The notes under the pieces: model-generated | Databases searched by the model: none | The model's input: the letters and a program-made list of their open reading frames with translations, nothing else | Told to the model about the DNA's origin: nothing | Assembly: GCA_018715695.1 (NCBI GenBank) | Contig: DVLB01000062.1 | Location: 1-41,992 of the forward strand | Source: Candidatus Galloscillospira stercoripullorum | GTDB lineage: Bacteria > Bacillota > Clostridia > Oscillospirales > Oscillospiraceae | Length of the DNA stretch: 41,992 nt | Direction: 5' to 3' | Part shown: in pieces, positions 15,479 to 23,419 of the stretch | How positions within the stretch are numbered: position 1 is the stretch's first letter | Layout of the letters: every line of letters starts with the position of its first letter | Position numbers and translations under genes: made by a program

Positions 15479-15571
15479 AAGACAACACTCCCCGCACTTG
15501 ATTTCCGCTGGCCTATCTATATGCGCCGCGGCGCGGGGATATGTGGCGCTCCGGCCCTCCGGAGGCAAAAG

Positions 15572-15780
15572 AAAACGCCGGGCGTCCCCCCAGTGGGGAC
15601 GCCCGAGCCTGTCGATAAACCCTCCTGGCCAAAGAATCCGGAGGGAAAGATAGTGTGAAAGAAAACCGTCAGGGTTGTCTTTCGCGTCTGATCAAACCAC
15701 TTTTTGAAACCTTCTTTAGGGTTTCAAAAAGTGCCTCAGCCTGTCGAAAAGACTTTTTCGACAGGCTGGCCCGGCGTTTT
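15572..15780 (-). repeat. family 2 structured element, copy F
   Basis: A 209-bp element bounded by perfect 12-bp inverted repeats, AAAACGCCGGGC (15572-15583) and its complement (15769-15780). Read on the minus strand it has a stem CAGCCTGTCGAAAAAG with its complement, a stem CACTTTTTGAAACC/GGTTTCAAAAAGTG, the 58-nt core (15639-15696, identical to element E), and a terminal hairpin formed by GGGCGTCCCC. It sits between the ptsI stop and the spoIIID start, inverted relative to element E. The remaining 90 nt up to spoIIID hold nothing I recognise beyond its ribosome site. Confidence 0.8.
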
Positions 15781-15801
15781 TATGGGAAGTTTCTTTGCTC
15801 C

Positions 15802-17514
15802 TCAGCCCTTGACTGCCGAGCTGAGGTAGCCCTCCACCCCGGCGGCGGTGGACAGGCCCATGGCCTCCTGGGCCACCTGGCGGGCCTCCTCCGCTCTCCA
15901 GCGGTGGATCTGGGCACGGGTAGCCAGCACCGCCGAGGCGCTCACCGAAAACTCACTCAGGCCCCAGGAGAGGAGCAGGGGGATGAGCCGGGGGTCGGCG
16001 GCGGCCTCGCCGCACATGCCCACCGGGATACCCGCCGCCCTGCCGGCGGCGATCACCGAGCGGATGGAGCGCAGCACCGCAGGGTGGAAGGTGGTGTAGA
16101 GCTTCTCCACCTTGGCGTTGCCCCGATCCACCGCCATGGTGTACTGGGTCAGGTCGTTGGTGCCGATGGAGAAGAAGTCGCACTCCTGGGCCAGCAGATC
16201 GGCGATGAGGGCGGCGGCGGGAGTCTCCACCATGACGCCCAGGGCCATGTCCTTGTCGTAGGGCAGCCCCTCGCTCTCCAGCTCGGCCTTGCACTTCTCC
16301 AGCAGTCCTCTGGCCGTGCGTACCTCCTCCAGGGAGGTGACCAGAGGCAGCATGATCTTGATGTTGCGCCCCTCAGCTCCGGCCCGGAGCAGGGCCCGGA
16401 GCTGGACCTTATAGAGGTCGGGCCGGTCCAGGCAGTAGCGGATGGCCCGGTGGCCCAGGAAGGGGTTTTCCTCCTTCTCCATGCCCAGGTAGTCGATGGC
16501 CTTGTCGCCGCCCACGTCCAGGGTGCGGATGATGACCTCCTTGCCCGCCATGGCCCGGGAGACCGCCAGGTAGGCCTCGTACTGCTCTACCTCGCTGGGG
16601 AGGCTGGTGCGGTCCATGAAGAGAAACTCGGTGCGAAACAGCCCGATCCCCTCGGCCCCCGCCTCCGCTGCGGCCGCGGCCTCAGCCGGAGAGCCGATGT
16701 TGGCGTAAAGGCCGAAGCGCCGGCCCTCGGCGTCCACCGTCTCTTTACCCCGGTAGACCTCCAGGCGCTCCTTTTCCGCCCGGAGCGCCTCCTGGCGCCC
16801 CAGGTAATCGGCCCGGGTGAGCTGGTCGGGGGCCACGATGACGGTTCCTTCGGTGCCATCCACGATGACGCTCTCCCCGTCCTTCACCTGCTCCAGGGCC
16901 TTGGCCACGCCCAGCACCGCCGGCAGCTCCATGGCCCGGGCCAGGATGGCCGAGTGGCTGGTGCGGCCTCCCACCTCGGTGAGGATGGCCGCCACGTTCT
17001 CCTTCTTGAGCCCCACCGTCATGGAGGGGGTCAGGTCGTGGGCCACCAGCACGCTGCCCTCGGGCAGGGCGCTCACGTCCACGGCGCCCACTCCCAGTAA
17101 AATGGAGAGCATACGGGCGCGGATGTCCCGCACGTCGGTGGCCCGCTGGCGCATGAGCTCATCGTCCACGCCGGCGAACATCTCGGCGTACATGGTGCAC
17201 ACCTGATCCACCGCCGCCTCGGCGCAGGCGCCGCCGTCGATGGCGTCGCCCATCTGGCTCTGGAGGAAGGGGTCGGCGAGCATGGCGATCTGGCCGGTGA
17301 GGATCTCCGACTCCTTCTGCCCCACCTGGGCGCGGAGGTGCTCGGCCATGGCGGCGGTCTTTTCGGTAAACTGGCCGATGGCCTCCTGGAGCCTGCCCTT
17401 CTCCACGTCCTTGCCGCCGTAGCGCACGGCGGAGTAGTCCAGGTTCTGCTCCCGCACGCAGACCGCCTTGCCGATGCCGATGCCGGCGCTGGCGCCGATG
17501 CCGTGTAAGATCAT
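15802..17514 (-). CDS. ptsI: PTS enzyme I (phosphoenolpyruvate-protein phosphotransferase)
   Basis: Autophosphorylates from PEP and passes the phosphate to HPr, the first step of all PTS sugar uptake. It has 570 residues. The phosphorylated His is His187 in GGRTSHSAILAR. The PEP-binding barrel shows LFRTEFLFMDR, RTLDVGGDKAIDY, GTNDLTQYTMAVDRGN and the active Cys region VGMCGEAAAD. GAGAGGTGG precedes the ATG. It lies 34 nt after ptsH as the last gene of the fructose PTS operon, so general PTS proteins here are encoded with the fructose-specific ones. Confidence 0.96.
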   Translation of the reverse strand: MILHGIGASAGIGIGKAVCVREQNLDYSAVRYGGKDVEKGRLQEAIGQFTEKTAAMAEHLRAQVGQKESEILTGQIAMLADPFLQSQMGDAIDGGACAEAAVDQVCTMYAEMFAGVDDELMRQRATDVRDIRARMLSILLGVGAVDVSALPEGSVLVAHDLTPSMTVGLKKENVAAILTEVGGRTSHSAILARAMELPAVLGVAKALEQVKDGESVIVDGTEGTVIVAPDQLTRADYLGRQEALRAEKERLEVYRGKETVDAEGRRFGLYANIGSPAEAAAAAEAGAEGIGLFRTEFLFMDRTSLPSEVEQYEAYLAVSRAMAGKEVIIRTLDVGGDKAIDYLGMEKEENPFLGHRAIRYCLDRPDLYKVQLRALLRAGAEGRNIKIMLPLVTSLEEVRTARGLLEKCKAELESEGLPYDKDMALGVMVETPAAALIADLLAQECDFFSIGTNDLTQYTMAVDRGNAKVEKLYTTFHPAVLRSIRSVIAAGRAAGIPVGMCGEAAADPRLIPLLLSWGLSEFSVSASAVLATRAQIHRWRAEEARQVAQEAMGLSTAAGVEGYLSSAVKG

Positions 17515-17548
17515 GGTGCTGCCACCTCTCCTTCTTTTCTCGCCGCGC

Positions 17549-17812
17549 TTACTCGCCCAGGCCGGACTCGATGAGATCCACGGCAGCCTTCAGGGCCTCC
17601 TTCTCCTGGGGGCCGGAGCACTGGATCTCGATCTCGCTGCCCTGCTTGATGCAGGCGGACATGAGGAACATGATGCTCTTGGCGTTGATGCTCTTGCCGT
17701 TGTAGACGATGGTGACCTCGCTGTCGTAGGGGGTCATGGTGCTCACGAAGAGCTGGGCGGGACGCATGTGCATTCCCTGGGGATTGACGAGCTTAGTGCG
17801 GGCGGATACCAT
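17549..17812 (-). CDS. ptsH: HPr phosphocarrier protein
   Basis: An 87-residue carrier moving phosphate from enzyme I to sugar-specific EIIA domains. Active His15 is in NPQGMHMRPAQ. Ser46, in NAKSIMFLMSA, is the regulatory site for HPr kinase, which implies CcpA-type catabolite control in a Gram-positive lineage. GGAAGG precedes the ATG. It lies between fruA (50 nt) and ptsI (34 nt) on one transcript. Confidence 0.95.
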   Translation of the reverse strand: MVSARTKLVNPQGMHMRPAQLFVSTMTPYDSEVTIVYNGKSINAKSIMFLMSACIKQGSEIEIQCSGPQEKEALKAAVDLIESGLGE

Positions 17813-17862
17813 ATTGATTCCTTCCTTTCTGATCTAATGTGGTTGTATTTCTTCCAAATTGG

Positions 17863-19821
17863 TCAGGCTTTCTTTTTCTTGAGCACGCCCAGCAGCACCA
17901 TGCCCACCAGGGAGCCCACCACCAGGGCGACGATATAGCCCAGAACGTTGGTCATGACGGGGAAGACGAAGATTCCGCCGTGGGGAGCGGGGAGAGCGCA
18001 ACCGAAGGCCATGGACAGGGCGCCGGCCACGCCGGAGCCCACGATGCACGCGGGCAGCACATGGAGGGGATCACTGGCGGCGAAGGGGATGGCGCCCTCG
18101 GTGATGAAGCACAGGCCCATGATGTAGTTGACCACGCCGGACTTGCGCTCATCCGCGGTGAAGCGATTTTTGAAGAAGGTGGTGGCCAGGGCGATGGCGA
18201 TGGGGGGCACCATGCCGCCCACCATGACGGCGGCCATGATGTCAGAGCCCTGTCCGGCGGTCATGGCGGCCAGGGTGGAGGTGCCGAAAACATAGGCCGC
18301 CTTGTTGAAGGGGCCGCCCATATCCACGGCCATCATGCCGGCCAGGACGATACCCAGGATGATCTTGCTGCCCTCGCCCATGGCCTCCAGGCCGGAGTAG
18401 AGCGCGGTGTTGATGGCGCCCACGATGGGGTTGATGAGGCACATGAAAAGGCCGATGATGAGAAGACCCACCACAGGGTAGATGAGGATGGGCTTGAGGC
18501 CCTCCAGGGCGCTGGGCAGCTTGTCGCACACCTTACGCATGCCCAGCATCAGGTAGCCCGCGGCGAAGCCGGCGATGAGGGCGCCCAGGAATCCGGCAGA
18601 TACCGCGCCGCCGGCGGGAGAGGTGAAGGTGGCCCCGGACACGGCCAGGGCGCCGCCCACGAAGCCCACCATCAGGGCCGGCCGATCGGCGATGGACATG
18701 GCGATGAAGCCGGCCAGGATGGGCAGCATGAAGTTGAAGGCCACGCCGCCGATGTTCTTAAACCAGGCGGCGACAGGGGTGTTGGTACCGAAGTTGGCGT
18801 AGTCGATGGAGGCATCGTCCAGCAGGAAAGCCAGGGCGATGAGGATGCCGCCGCCGATGACGAAGGGGAGCATATGGCTCACGCCGTTCATGAGCTGCTT
18901 GTAGAGCTTGCGGCCGAAGCTCTCGTTTAACACAGTCTCAGCCGCCGCACCGGTGTGGTGGTAGATGGGAGCCTGGGGGGCCTTGCGGATGAGCTCCTCG
19001 CACTTGTGAATGCCGTCGGACACGGGCACCCGCAGCACATGTTTGCCGTCAAAGCGGGCAAGGTCCACCTCCTTGTCGGCGGCGATGATGATGCCGTCGC
19101 AGGCGGCGATCTCCTCGGCGGTGAGGATGTTCTTGGCCCCGCCGGAGCCCTGGGTCTCAGCCTTGACGGAGATGCCCAGTTCGCGGCCCTTCTTCTCCAG
19201 GGCCTCGGCGGCCATGTAGGTGTGAGCGATGCCGGTGGGACAGGCGGTGACCGCCAGAATCCTGGGCAGAGCGTTTTCCTGGACGGGAGCGGGAGAGGCT
19301 TCGGACGCAGTCGGGGCGCTCTGGGCGGGAGAGGGAGCACTCTGCTCCTCTTCCTCCGCGCCGAACTTGGCGCTCTCGTAGCGGTCGATCACGTCCATGA
19401 AGGTCTTGGCGTCAGAGGCGGCGCGCAGCTCCCGGGTGAAGTCGGAGTCCATCATCAGCACCATCAGGTGGGAGAGAATGCGCAGGTGGAGCTCCCCGTC
19501 CATGGGGGCGGCGATCATGAAGAACAGGTTGGAGGGCTTGCCGTCCATGGCCCCGTAGTCCACCCCCTCCTTCAGGATGCAGGCGGCCAGGCTGGGGGCC
19601 TTGACGCAGTCGCTCTTGGCGTGAGGCACGGCGATGCCGCTCTCAATGGCGGTGCTGGACTGACCCTCCCGGGCCAGGATGGCCTTCTTGTAGGCCTCCC
19701 GGTCGGTGATGCTGCCGCTCTTCATCTGCAGGTCCACCAGCAGTTCGATGGCCCCCGCCTTGTCCGCAGCGGACGCGCCCAGGGCGATCTTCTCGGGGCT
19801 GAGCAGGTCGATGATACGCAT
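17863..19821 (-). CDS. fruA: PTS fructose transporter, EIIABC fusion
   Basis: Imports and phosphorylates fructose to fructose-1-phosphate. The 652 residues hold all three domains in A-B-C order. EIIA spans about 1-145 (His67 in ESGIAVPHAKSD). An acidic, Ala/Ser/Pro-rich linker follows. EIIB spans about 187-285 (Cys194 in VTACPTGIAHTYMAAEAL). The membrane EIIC domain runs from about residue 305 to the end (MNGVSHMLPFVIGGG, PIAIALATTF), ending in LLGVLKKKKA. It lies 27 nt after fruK. Together with ptsH and ptsI the full phosphorelay is encoded in one operon. Confidence 0.95.
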   Translation of the reverse strand: MRIIDLLSPEKIALGASAADKAGAIELLVDLQMKSGSITDREAYKKAILAREGQSSTAIESGIAVPHAKSDCVKAPSLAACILKEGVDYGAMDGKPSNLFFMIAAPMDGELHLRILSHLMVLMMDSDFTRELRAASDAKTFMDVIDRYESAKFGAEEEEQSAPSPAQSAPTASEASPAPVQENALPRILAVTACPTGIAHTYMAAEALEKKGRELGISVKAETQGSGGAKNILTAEEIAACDGIIIAADKEVDLARFDGKHVLRVPVSDGIHKCEELIRKAPQAPIYHHTGAAAETVLNESFGRKLYKQLMNGVSHMLPFVIGGGILIALAFLLDDASIDYANFGTNTPVAAWFKNIGGVAFNFMLPILAGFIAMSIADRPALMVGFVGGALAVSGATFTSPAGGAVSAGFLGALIAGFAAGYLMLGMRKVCDKLPSALEGLKPILIYPVVGLLIIGLFMCLINPIVGAINTALYSGLEAMGEGSKIILGIVLAGMMAVDMGGPFNKAAYVFGTSTLAAMTAGQGSDIMAAVMVGGMVPPIAIALATTFFKNRFTADERKSGVVNYIMGLCFITEGAIPFAASDPLHVLPACIVGSGVAGALSMAFGCALPAPHGGIFVFPVMTNVLGYIVALVVGSLVGMVLLGVLKKKKA

Positions 19822-19848
19822 ACTACATACTCCTCTCTTCTCTCAACA

Positions 19849-20751
19849 TTAAAAGGCGTTTATCAGCGCCAGGATCTCTTCTCTTGTGGCCAGGCCGTCC
19901 TGGAAGGCGGTGGCGGAGCCTGCGGCAGCGCCCAGGCGCTGGGCGTAGGCGTAGTCACCGGTCTGGAGCCAGCCGGCCAGGAAACCGGCCACCATGGAGT
20001 CCCCTGCCCCCACCGAGTTGCGCACGGTGCCCTTGGGCACGCCCAGCCGGTGGCTCTCGCCGCTCTCGCTGAGCAGCAGCGAGCCGTCCCCGGCCATGGA
20101 TACCAGCACGTTCCGGGCCCCTCGCTCCTGGAGAGCGCGGGCGCACTCCAAAATTTCCTCGTCGTTTTTGAGCTCCCGGCCGAAGATCTCACCCAGCTCC
20201 AGGCTGTTGGGCTTGATGAGGAAGGGCCGGTAGGGCAGCACGTTGCACAGAAGGTCCCGGGTGGTGTCCACCACGAAGCGGATGCCCCGCCCATCCAGCC
20301 GGGAGAGGATGCGCTCATACACATCGTGGGGCAGGGCGGCGGGCACCGAGCCCGAGAGCACCAGCATATCTCCCTCGCCCAGCTTCTCCAGCTTGCCGTG
20401 GAGCTCCTCCAGCGCCTGGGGCGGGATGTCGGGACCCTGGCCGTTGATCTCGGTCTCACAATCGCCCTTGATCTTCACGTTGATGCGGGTGAGGCCCCGG
20501 GTCAGATGTACGAAGTCGGTGCGGATGCCGCTTTGCCGCAGGCCGTCTTCCAGAGCGCTGCCGGTGAAGCCGGCCAGGAAGCCCAGCGCCACACTCTCCA
20601 CGCCCAGCTGCCCCAGCACCGAAGAGACGTTGATGCCCTTGCCGCCCCACTGGATCTCCTCCGACTTGGTGCGGTTGAGCTCCCCGGGGGCGAAGCGGTC
20701 CATCCACACCACATAGTCCAGGGCGGGATTGAACGTCACGGTATAAATCAT
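19849..20751 (-). CDS. fruK: 1-phosphofructokinase
   Basis: PfkB-family kinase converting fructose-1-phosphate to fructose-1,6-bisphosphate. It has 300 residues. The N-terminal substrate region is TFNPALDYVVWM...GGKGINVSSVL. The second PfkB signature is GAGDSMVAGFLAGW with catalytic Asp251. The start overlaps the fruR stop by ATGA, implying coupled translation. It sits between the regulator and the transporter of the fructose operon. Confidence 0.95.
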   Translation of the reverse strand: MIYTVTFNPALDYVVWMDRFAPGELNRTKSEEIQWGGKGINVSSVLGQLGVESVALGFLAGFTGSALEDGLRQSGIRTDFVHLTRGLTRINVKIKGDCETEINGQGPDIPPQALEELHGKLEKLGEGDMLVLSGSVPAALPHDVYERILSRLDGRGIRFVVDTTRDLLCNVLPYRPFLIKPNSLELGEIFGRELKNDEEILECARALQERGARNVLVSMAGDGSLLLSESGESHRLGVPKGTVRNSVGAGDSMVAGFLAGWLQTGDYAYAQRLGAAAGSATAFQDGLATREEILALINAF

Positions 20752-21497
20752 GGTTTAACCTCCTTGACCACGGTATGTTCCAGATATTCAGAGCCGGGCA
20801 GCGCCTCAGTGATGATGGTGGCCTTCTCCAGGGGCAGCACCGTGACGGCGGAAACCTTTTCAAACTTGCTGCTGTCGGTGAGCACGAAGGTCAGATAGGC
20901 CTGCTCGGCGGCCTTGCGCTTGATGGCAGCCTCCTCGGGGTCGGGGGTGGTGTAGCCCTGGCGAACGCTCACCCCGTTGATGCCCAGGAAGGCCTTGGTG
21001 AAGTTATAGCGGCCCAGCTCCTCCATAGCGCCGGCCCCCACCACCGCCCAGGTGCCCGGCTTGAGATAGCCGCCCACCATATAGGCCCGGAGCCCCAGCT
21101 CCATCATCCGGTGGGCGCAGGCGATGCCGTTGGTGACGAAGGTGGCGCCCGAGTCCTTCAGGTACTCCACCATGCGCACCGTGGTGGTCCCGGCGTCCAG
21201 GAACACCACGTCGTCGTCATAAACCAGGGTAGCTGCGTAGCGGGCGATGCGGTCCTTCTCCTCCTGGTGGAGAGTGGCCTTGACGGTCACATCGGGCTCC
21301 TCCCCCTGGAACTGGCCCCCCGAGAGCACCGCGCCGCCGTGGACCTTATTGACCCGCCCCTGCCGGGACAGGGTGTTCAGGTCCCGGCGAATGGTGGCTT
21401 CCGACGCCCCTGTCAGCTCGCACAGCCGCAGCACACTGGCCGCCCGGCTGTCCGTGAGCTCCCGGAGGATGGCCTCATATCTCTGTTCCGCCAGCAC
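20748..21497 (-). CDS. fruR: DeoR family regulator of the fructose operon
   Basis: A 249-residue repressor-type protein. An N-terminal DeoR helix-turn-helix (VLRLCELTGASEATIRRDLNTLSRQGRVNKVHGGAV) is followed by the sugar-phosphate sensing domain (FLDAGTTTVRMVEYL, FVTNGIACAHRM, FTKAFLGINGVS, LTDSSKFEK). In characterised FruR proteins fructose-1-phosphate is the inducer. The GTG at 21495-21497, 9 nt after AAAGGAG, is chosen over a GTG two codons upstream. It is the first gene of fruR-fruK-fruA-ptsH-ptsI, so it should regulate its own operon through the repeats in the promoter. Confidence 0.9.
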   Translation of the reverse strand: MLAEQRYEAILRELTDSRAASVLRLCELTGASEATIRRDLNTLSRQGRVNKVHGGAVLSGGQFQGEEPDVTVKATLHQEEKDRIARYAATLVYDDDVVFLDAGTTTVRMVEYLKDSGATFVTNGIACAHRMMELGLRAYMVGGYLKPGTWAVVGAGAMEELGRYNFTKAFLGINGVSVRQGYTTPDPEEAAIKRKAAEQAYLTFVLTDSSKFEKVSAVTVLPLEKATIITEALPGSEYLEHTVVKEVKP

Positions 21498-21537
21498 GCT
21501 CACCCGCTCCTTTCTCCGCTTTCCTTTGTTCGCCCTT

Positions 21538-21579
21538 ACTGTATCATCATATTTAATCAAAGTCAATCACATTCAATCA
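21538..21579 (-). promoter_or_regulatory. fructose operon promoter overlapped by four operator repeats
   Basis: On the minus strand, -35 TTGACT (21561-21566), a 17-nt spacer and -10 TACAGT (21538-21543). TGATTGA-type heptads occur at 21573-21579, 21563-21569, 21553-21559 (TGATTAA) and 21543-21549 (TGATGAT), spaced exactly 10 bp, one helical turn. They cover the -35 and the spacer, an ideal position for DeoR-type repression. The promoter call is direct; the operator role is inferred. Confidence 0.75.
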
Positions 21580-21694
21580 CTTTGCCCGCCAAAAAACGCC
21601 GCCAGTTTTTGGATGTTTTGCCCAAAACTCCGCTGTCGGCCTCTTTTTACCCCCTCTTTTTGAGTTTCTTTTCCTCACTCCGTCAAAATCGGTC

Positions 21695-21724
21695 AAAAAA
21701 GGAGGGCGGCATCAGCCGCCCTCC
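21695..21724 (-). terminator. terminator downstream of the ychF 3'-end copies
   Basis: A perfect 10-bp stem GGAGGGCGGC/GCCGCCCTCC with a 4-nt loop, followed on the minus strand by TTTTTT. It lies 20 nt after the third (most distal) ychF end copy, suggesting this is the original gene terminus. The 115 nt between it and the fruR promoter hold nothing I recognise. Confidence 0.85.
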
Positions 21725-21744
21725 CGGGAAATACCGTATTCTGT

Positions 21745-21786
21745 TTACACGTTGAACCGGAACGAAGCGATGTCCCCATCCTTCAT
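21745..21786 (-). repeat. third, diverged copy of the ychF 3' end
   Basis: Encodes MKDGDIASFRFNV and TAA, matching the last 13 codons of ychF except Val-Leu changed to Ala-Ser (nonsynonymous). It lies directly upstream of the strong terminator. It is not translated on its own; probably a decayed remnant of an older gene end. Confidence 0.75.
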
Positions 21787-21896
21787 CTCGGCGTCGCAAG
21801 CGCCGTATCCTTCGCCCCGCCGGTTTCGCCGGGGCTCACTCACTCTGCTGCTCCGCCTCTCCCCACAAAAGGCCCGGCCTTTTGCGGGGGCCCCGG
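21787..21896 (-). repeat. family 1 element, copy B2 (partial)
   Basis: Sits between the second and third ychF end copies. It keeps the H4-type hairpin CCCCGCAAAAGGCC with GGCCTTTTGTGGGG, flanked by GGGGC and GAGA as in copy B1, but lacks recognisable H2/H3. Further small stems (CCGG..CCGG; GGCG..CGCC) follow. Confidence 0.6.
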
Positions 21897-21978
21897 TTAT
21901 CACACGTTGAACCGGAACAGAACGATGTCCCCATCCTTCATCACATACTCCTTGCCCTCGGAGCGGACCAGGCCCTTT
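21897..21978 (-). repeat. second copy of the ychF 3' end
   Basis: Identical to 22132-22213 over 82 bp except one base, which turns the stop TAA into TGA. It encodes the last 25 codons of ychF in frame with its stop but has no start of its own. Confidence 0.9.
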
Positions 21979-22134
21979 CTCCCCACAGAAGCGGCGCTTC
22001 TGCGGGGCCCCCGCCCTTTTCAACAGCTCGGGGCAAGTGAATTGCCCCTGCGCCAAGGTTTTCGCCTCATGCGAAAACGCTTGTACGGCGCGCTGCGCCG
22101 CCCCGCGCTGCGGGGCCCCAGGAAAAGGGCCTTA
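21979..22134 (-). repeat. family 1 four-hairpin element, copy B1 (after ychF)
   Basis: Read on the minus strand directly after the ychF stop: an extra stem at 22101-22115 (CCCCGC/GCGGGG), H1 22086-22100 (CGGCGC/GCGCCG), H2 22054-22083 (CAAG...TTTTCGC/GCGAAAA...CTTG), H3 22030-22048 (GGGGCAA/TTGCCCC), H4 21981-22007 (CCCCGCAGAAGCG/CGCTTCTGTGGGG). The order and single-stranded signatures match copies A and C while paired bases differ, showing covariation. Confidence 0.78.
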
Positions 22135-23244
22135 TTACACGTTGAACCGGAACAGAACGATGTCCCCATCCTTCATCACATACTCCTTGCCCTCGGAGCG
22201 GACCAGGCCCTTTTCCTTGGCTGCGTTCATGGAGCCGCAGGCCTTCAGGTCTTCGAAAGAGACCACCTCCGCCCGGATGAAGCCCCGCTCGAAGTCGGTG
22301 TGGATCTTGCCGGCGGCCTGGGGGGCCTTGGTGCCCTTGCGGATGGTCCAGGCCCGGCACTCGTCCTCCCCACTGGTAAGGAAGGAGATGAGGCCCAGCA
22401 GGGCGTAGCTGGCCTTGATGAGCCGGTCCAGCCCAGACTCGGCCACCCCCAGCTCCTCCAGGAACATCTTCTTCTCGTCCTCGTCCAGCTCAGCGATCTC
22501 CGCCTCCAGCTTGGCGCACACAGGGAGCACCTGGGCCCCCTCCCGGGCGGCCAGCTCCTCCACAATCTTATAGTAGGGATTGCTCTGGCAGTCGGCGAAG
22601 CCCGCCTCGTCCAGGTTGGCGGCATAGATGATGGGCTTGAGACTCAGCAGCTCGGCGGTGGCGATGATAGCGGCGTCGTCCTCGTCACACTGGAAGGAGC
22701 GGGCCGAATTGCCGTCGTTGAGCCAGGAGCGCAGGGCGGTGAACACCTCCACCTCATGGAGGAACTTCTTGTCCCCCTTGGCGGCCTTCTGCGCCTTGTC
22801 GATGCGCCGCTCCACCATCTCAACGTCGGCCATGATGAGCTCGATGTCGATAACGCCGATGTCCCCGGCTGGGTCCACAGGCACGTTGGTGCTGGTGTCG
22901 GCCACCACATGCATGATATTCTCATCGTCGAAGCAGCGCACCACATGGACGATGGCGTCGCATGCGCGGATATTGGAGAGGAACTTATTGCCCAGGCCCT
23001 GGCCCTGGCTGGCTCCCTTCACAAGGCCGGCGATGTCCACGAATTCCACCACGGCGGGGGTGGTCTTCTTGGGCTGATAGAATTCAGAGAGCCAGGTGAG
23101 GCGGCTGTCGGGCACGGCCACCACGCCCACGTTGGGATCGATGGTGCAGAAGGGGTAGTTGGCGCTCTCAGCGCCGGCGTTGGTAATGGCATTGAACAGG
23201 GTGCTCTTGCCCACGTTGGGCAGGCCCACGATACCTAACTTCAT
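22135..23244 (-). CDS. ychF: ribosome-associated ATPase YchF/OLA1
   Basis: A 369-residue TRAFAC-class NTPase that binds ribosomes and tunes stress responses. The G1 loop is GLPNVGKST at residues 7-15, with G3 in DIAGLVKGASQGQGLG. The G4 position reads NLDE rather than NKxD, the change that gives YchF ATP rather than GTP preference. A coiled-coil insert (RRIDKAQKAAKGDKKF) and a C-terminal TGS domain (AWTIRKGTKAPQAAGKIH, FRFNV at the end) complete it. ATG 23242-23244 follows GAAGG. Two extra copies of its last codons lie downstream. Family is certain. Confidence 0.95.
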   Translation of the reverse strand: MKLGIVGLPNVGKSTLFNAITNAGAESANYPFCTIDPNVGVVAVPDSRLTWLSEFYQPKKTTPAVVEFVDIAGLVKGASQGQGLGNKFLSNIRACDAIVHVVRCFDDENIMHVVADTSTNVPVDPAGDIGVIDIELIMADVEMVERRIDKAQKAAKGDKKFLHEVEVFTALRSWLNDGNSARSFQCDEDDAAIIATAELLSLKPIIYAANLDEAGFADCQSNPYYKIVEELAAREGAQVLPVCAKLEAEIAELDEDEKKMFLEELGVAESGLDRLIKASYALLGLISFLTSGEDECRAWTIRKGTKAPQAAGKIHTDFERGFIRAEVVSFEDLKACGSMNAAKEKGLVRSEGKEYVMKDGDIVLFRFNV

Positions 23245-23278
23245 CGGAATTGACCTTCTTTCGCTGTTTTCATCCGAA

Positions 23279-23307
23279 ATTATACCCGACCCCGCCGCAA
23301 AACACAA
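23279..23307 (-). promoter_or_regulatory. promoter of ychF
   Basis: TTGTGT (23302-23307), a 17-nt spacer and a perfect TATAAT (23279-23284) on the minus strand, about 35 nt before the ychF start. Confidence 0.65.
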
Positions 23308-23324
23308 GGGAATCTTTCCGGCGG

Positions 23325-23405
23325 CCCAGGGGCAATTCATTTGCCACGAGCAGTTCAATCGTCGAGGGTGGAGGCAGCGCGTCTCCCCGCTGCACCCATC
23401 GCAGG
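23325..23405 (+). repeat. family 1 element, truncated copy D-prime
   Basis: Contains an H3-like stem (GGGGCAATTCATTTGCC) and the CGAGC signature, then a larger stem in which GGGTG..GCAGCG pairs with CGCTGC.ACCC. No H1 or H2 precedes it. It lies head-to-tail with copy D between ychF and tRNA-Gly. Confidence 0.45.
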
Positions 23406-23419
23406 CCAAACCGGCCTTC

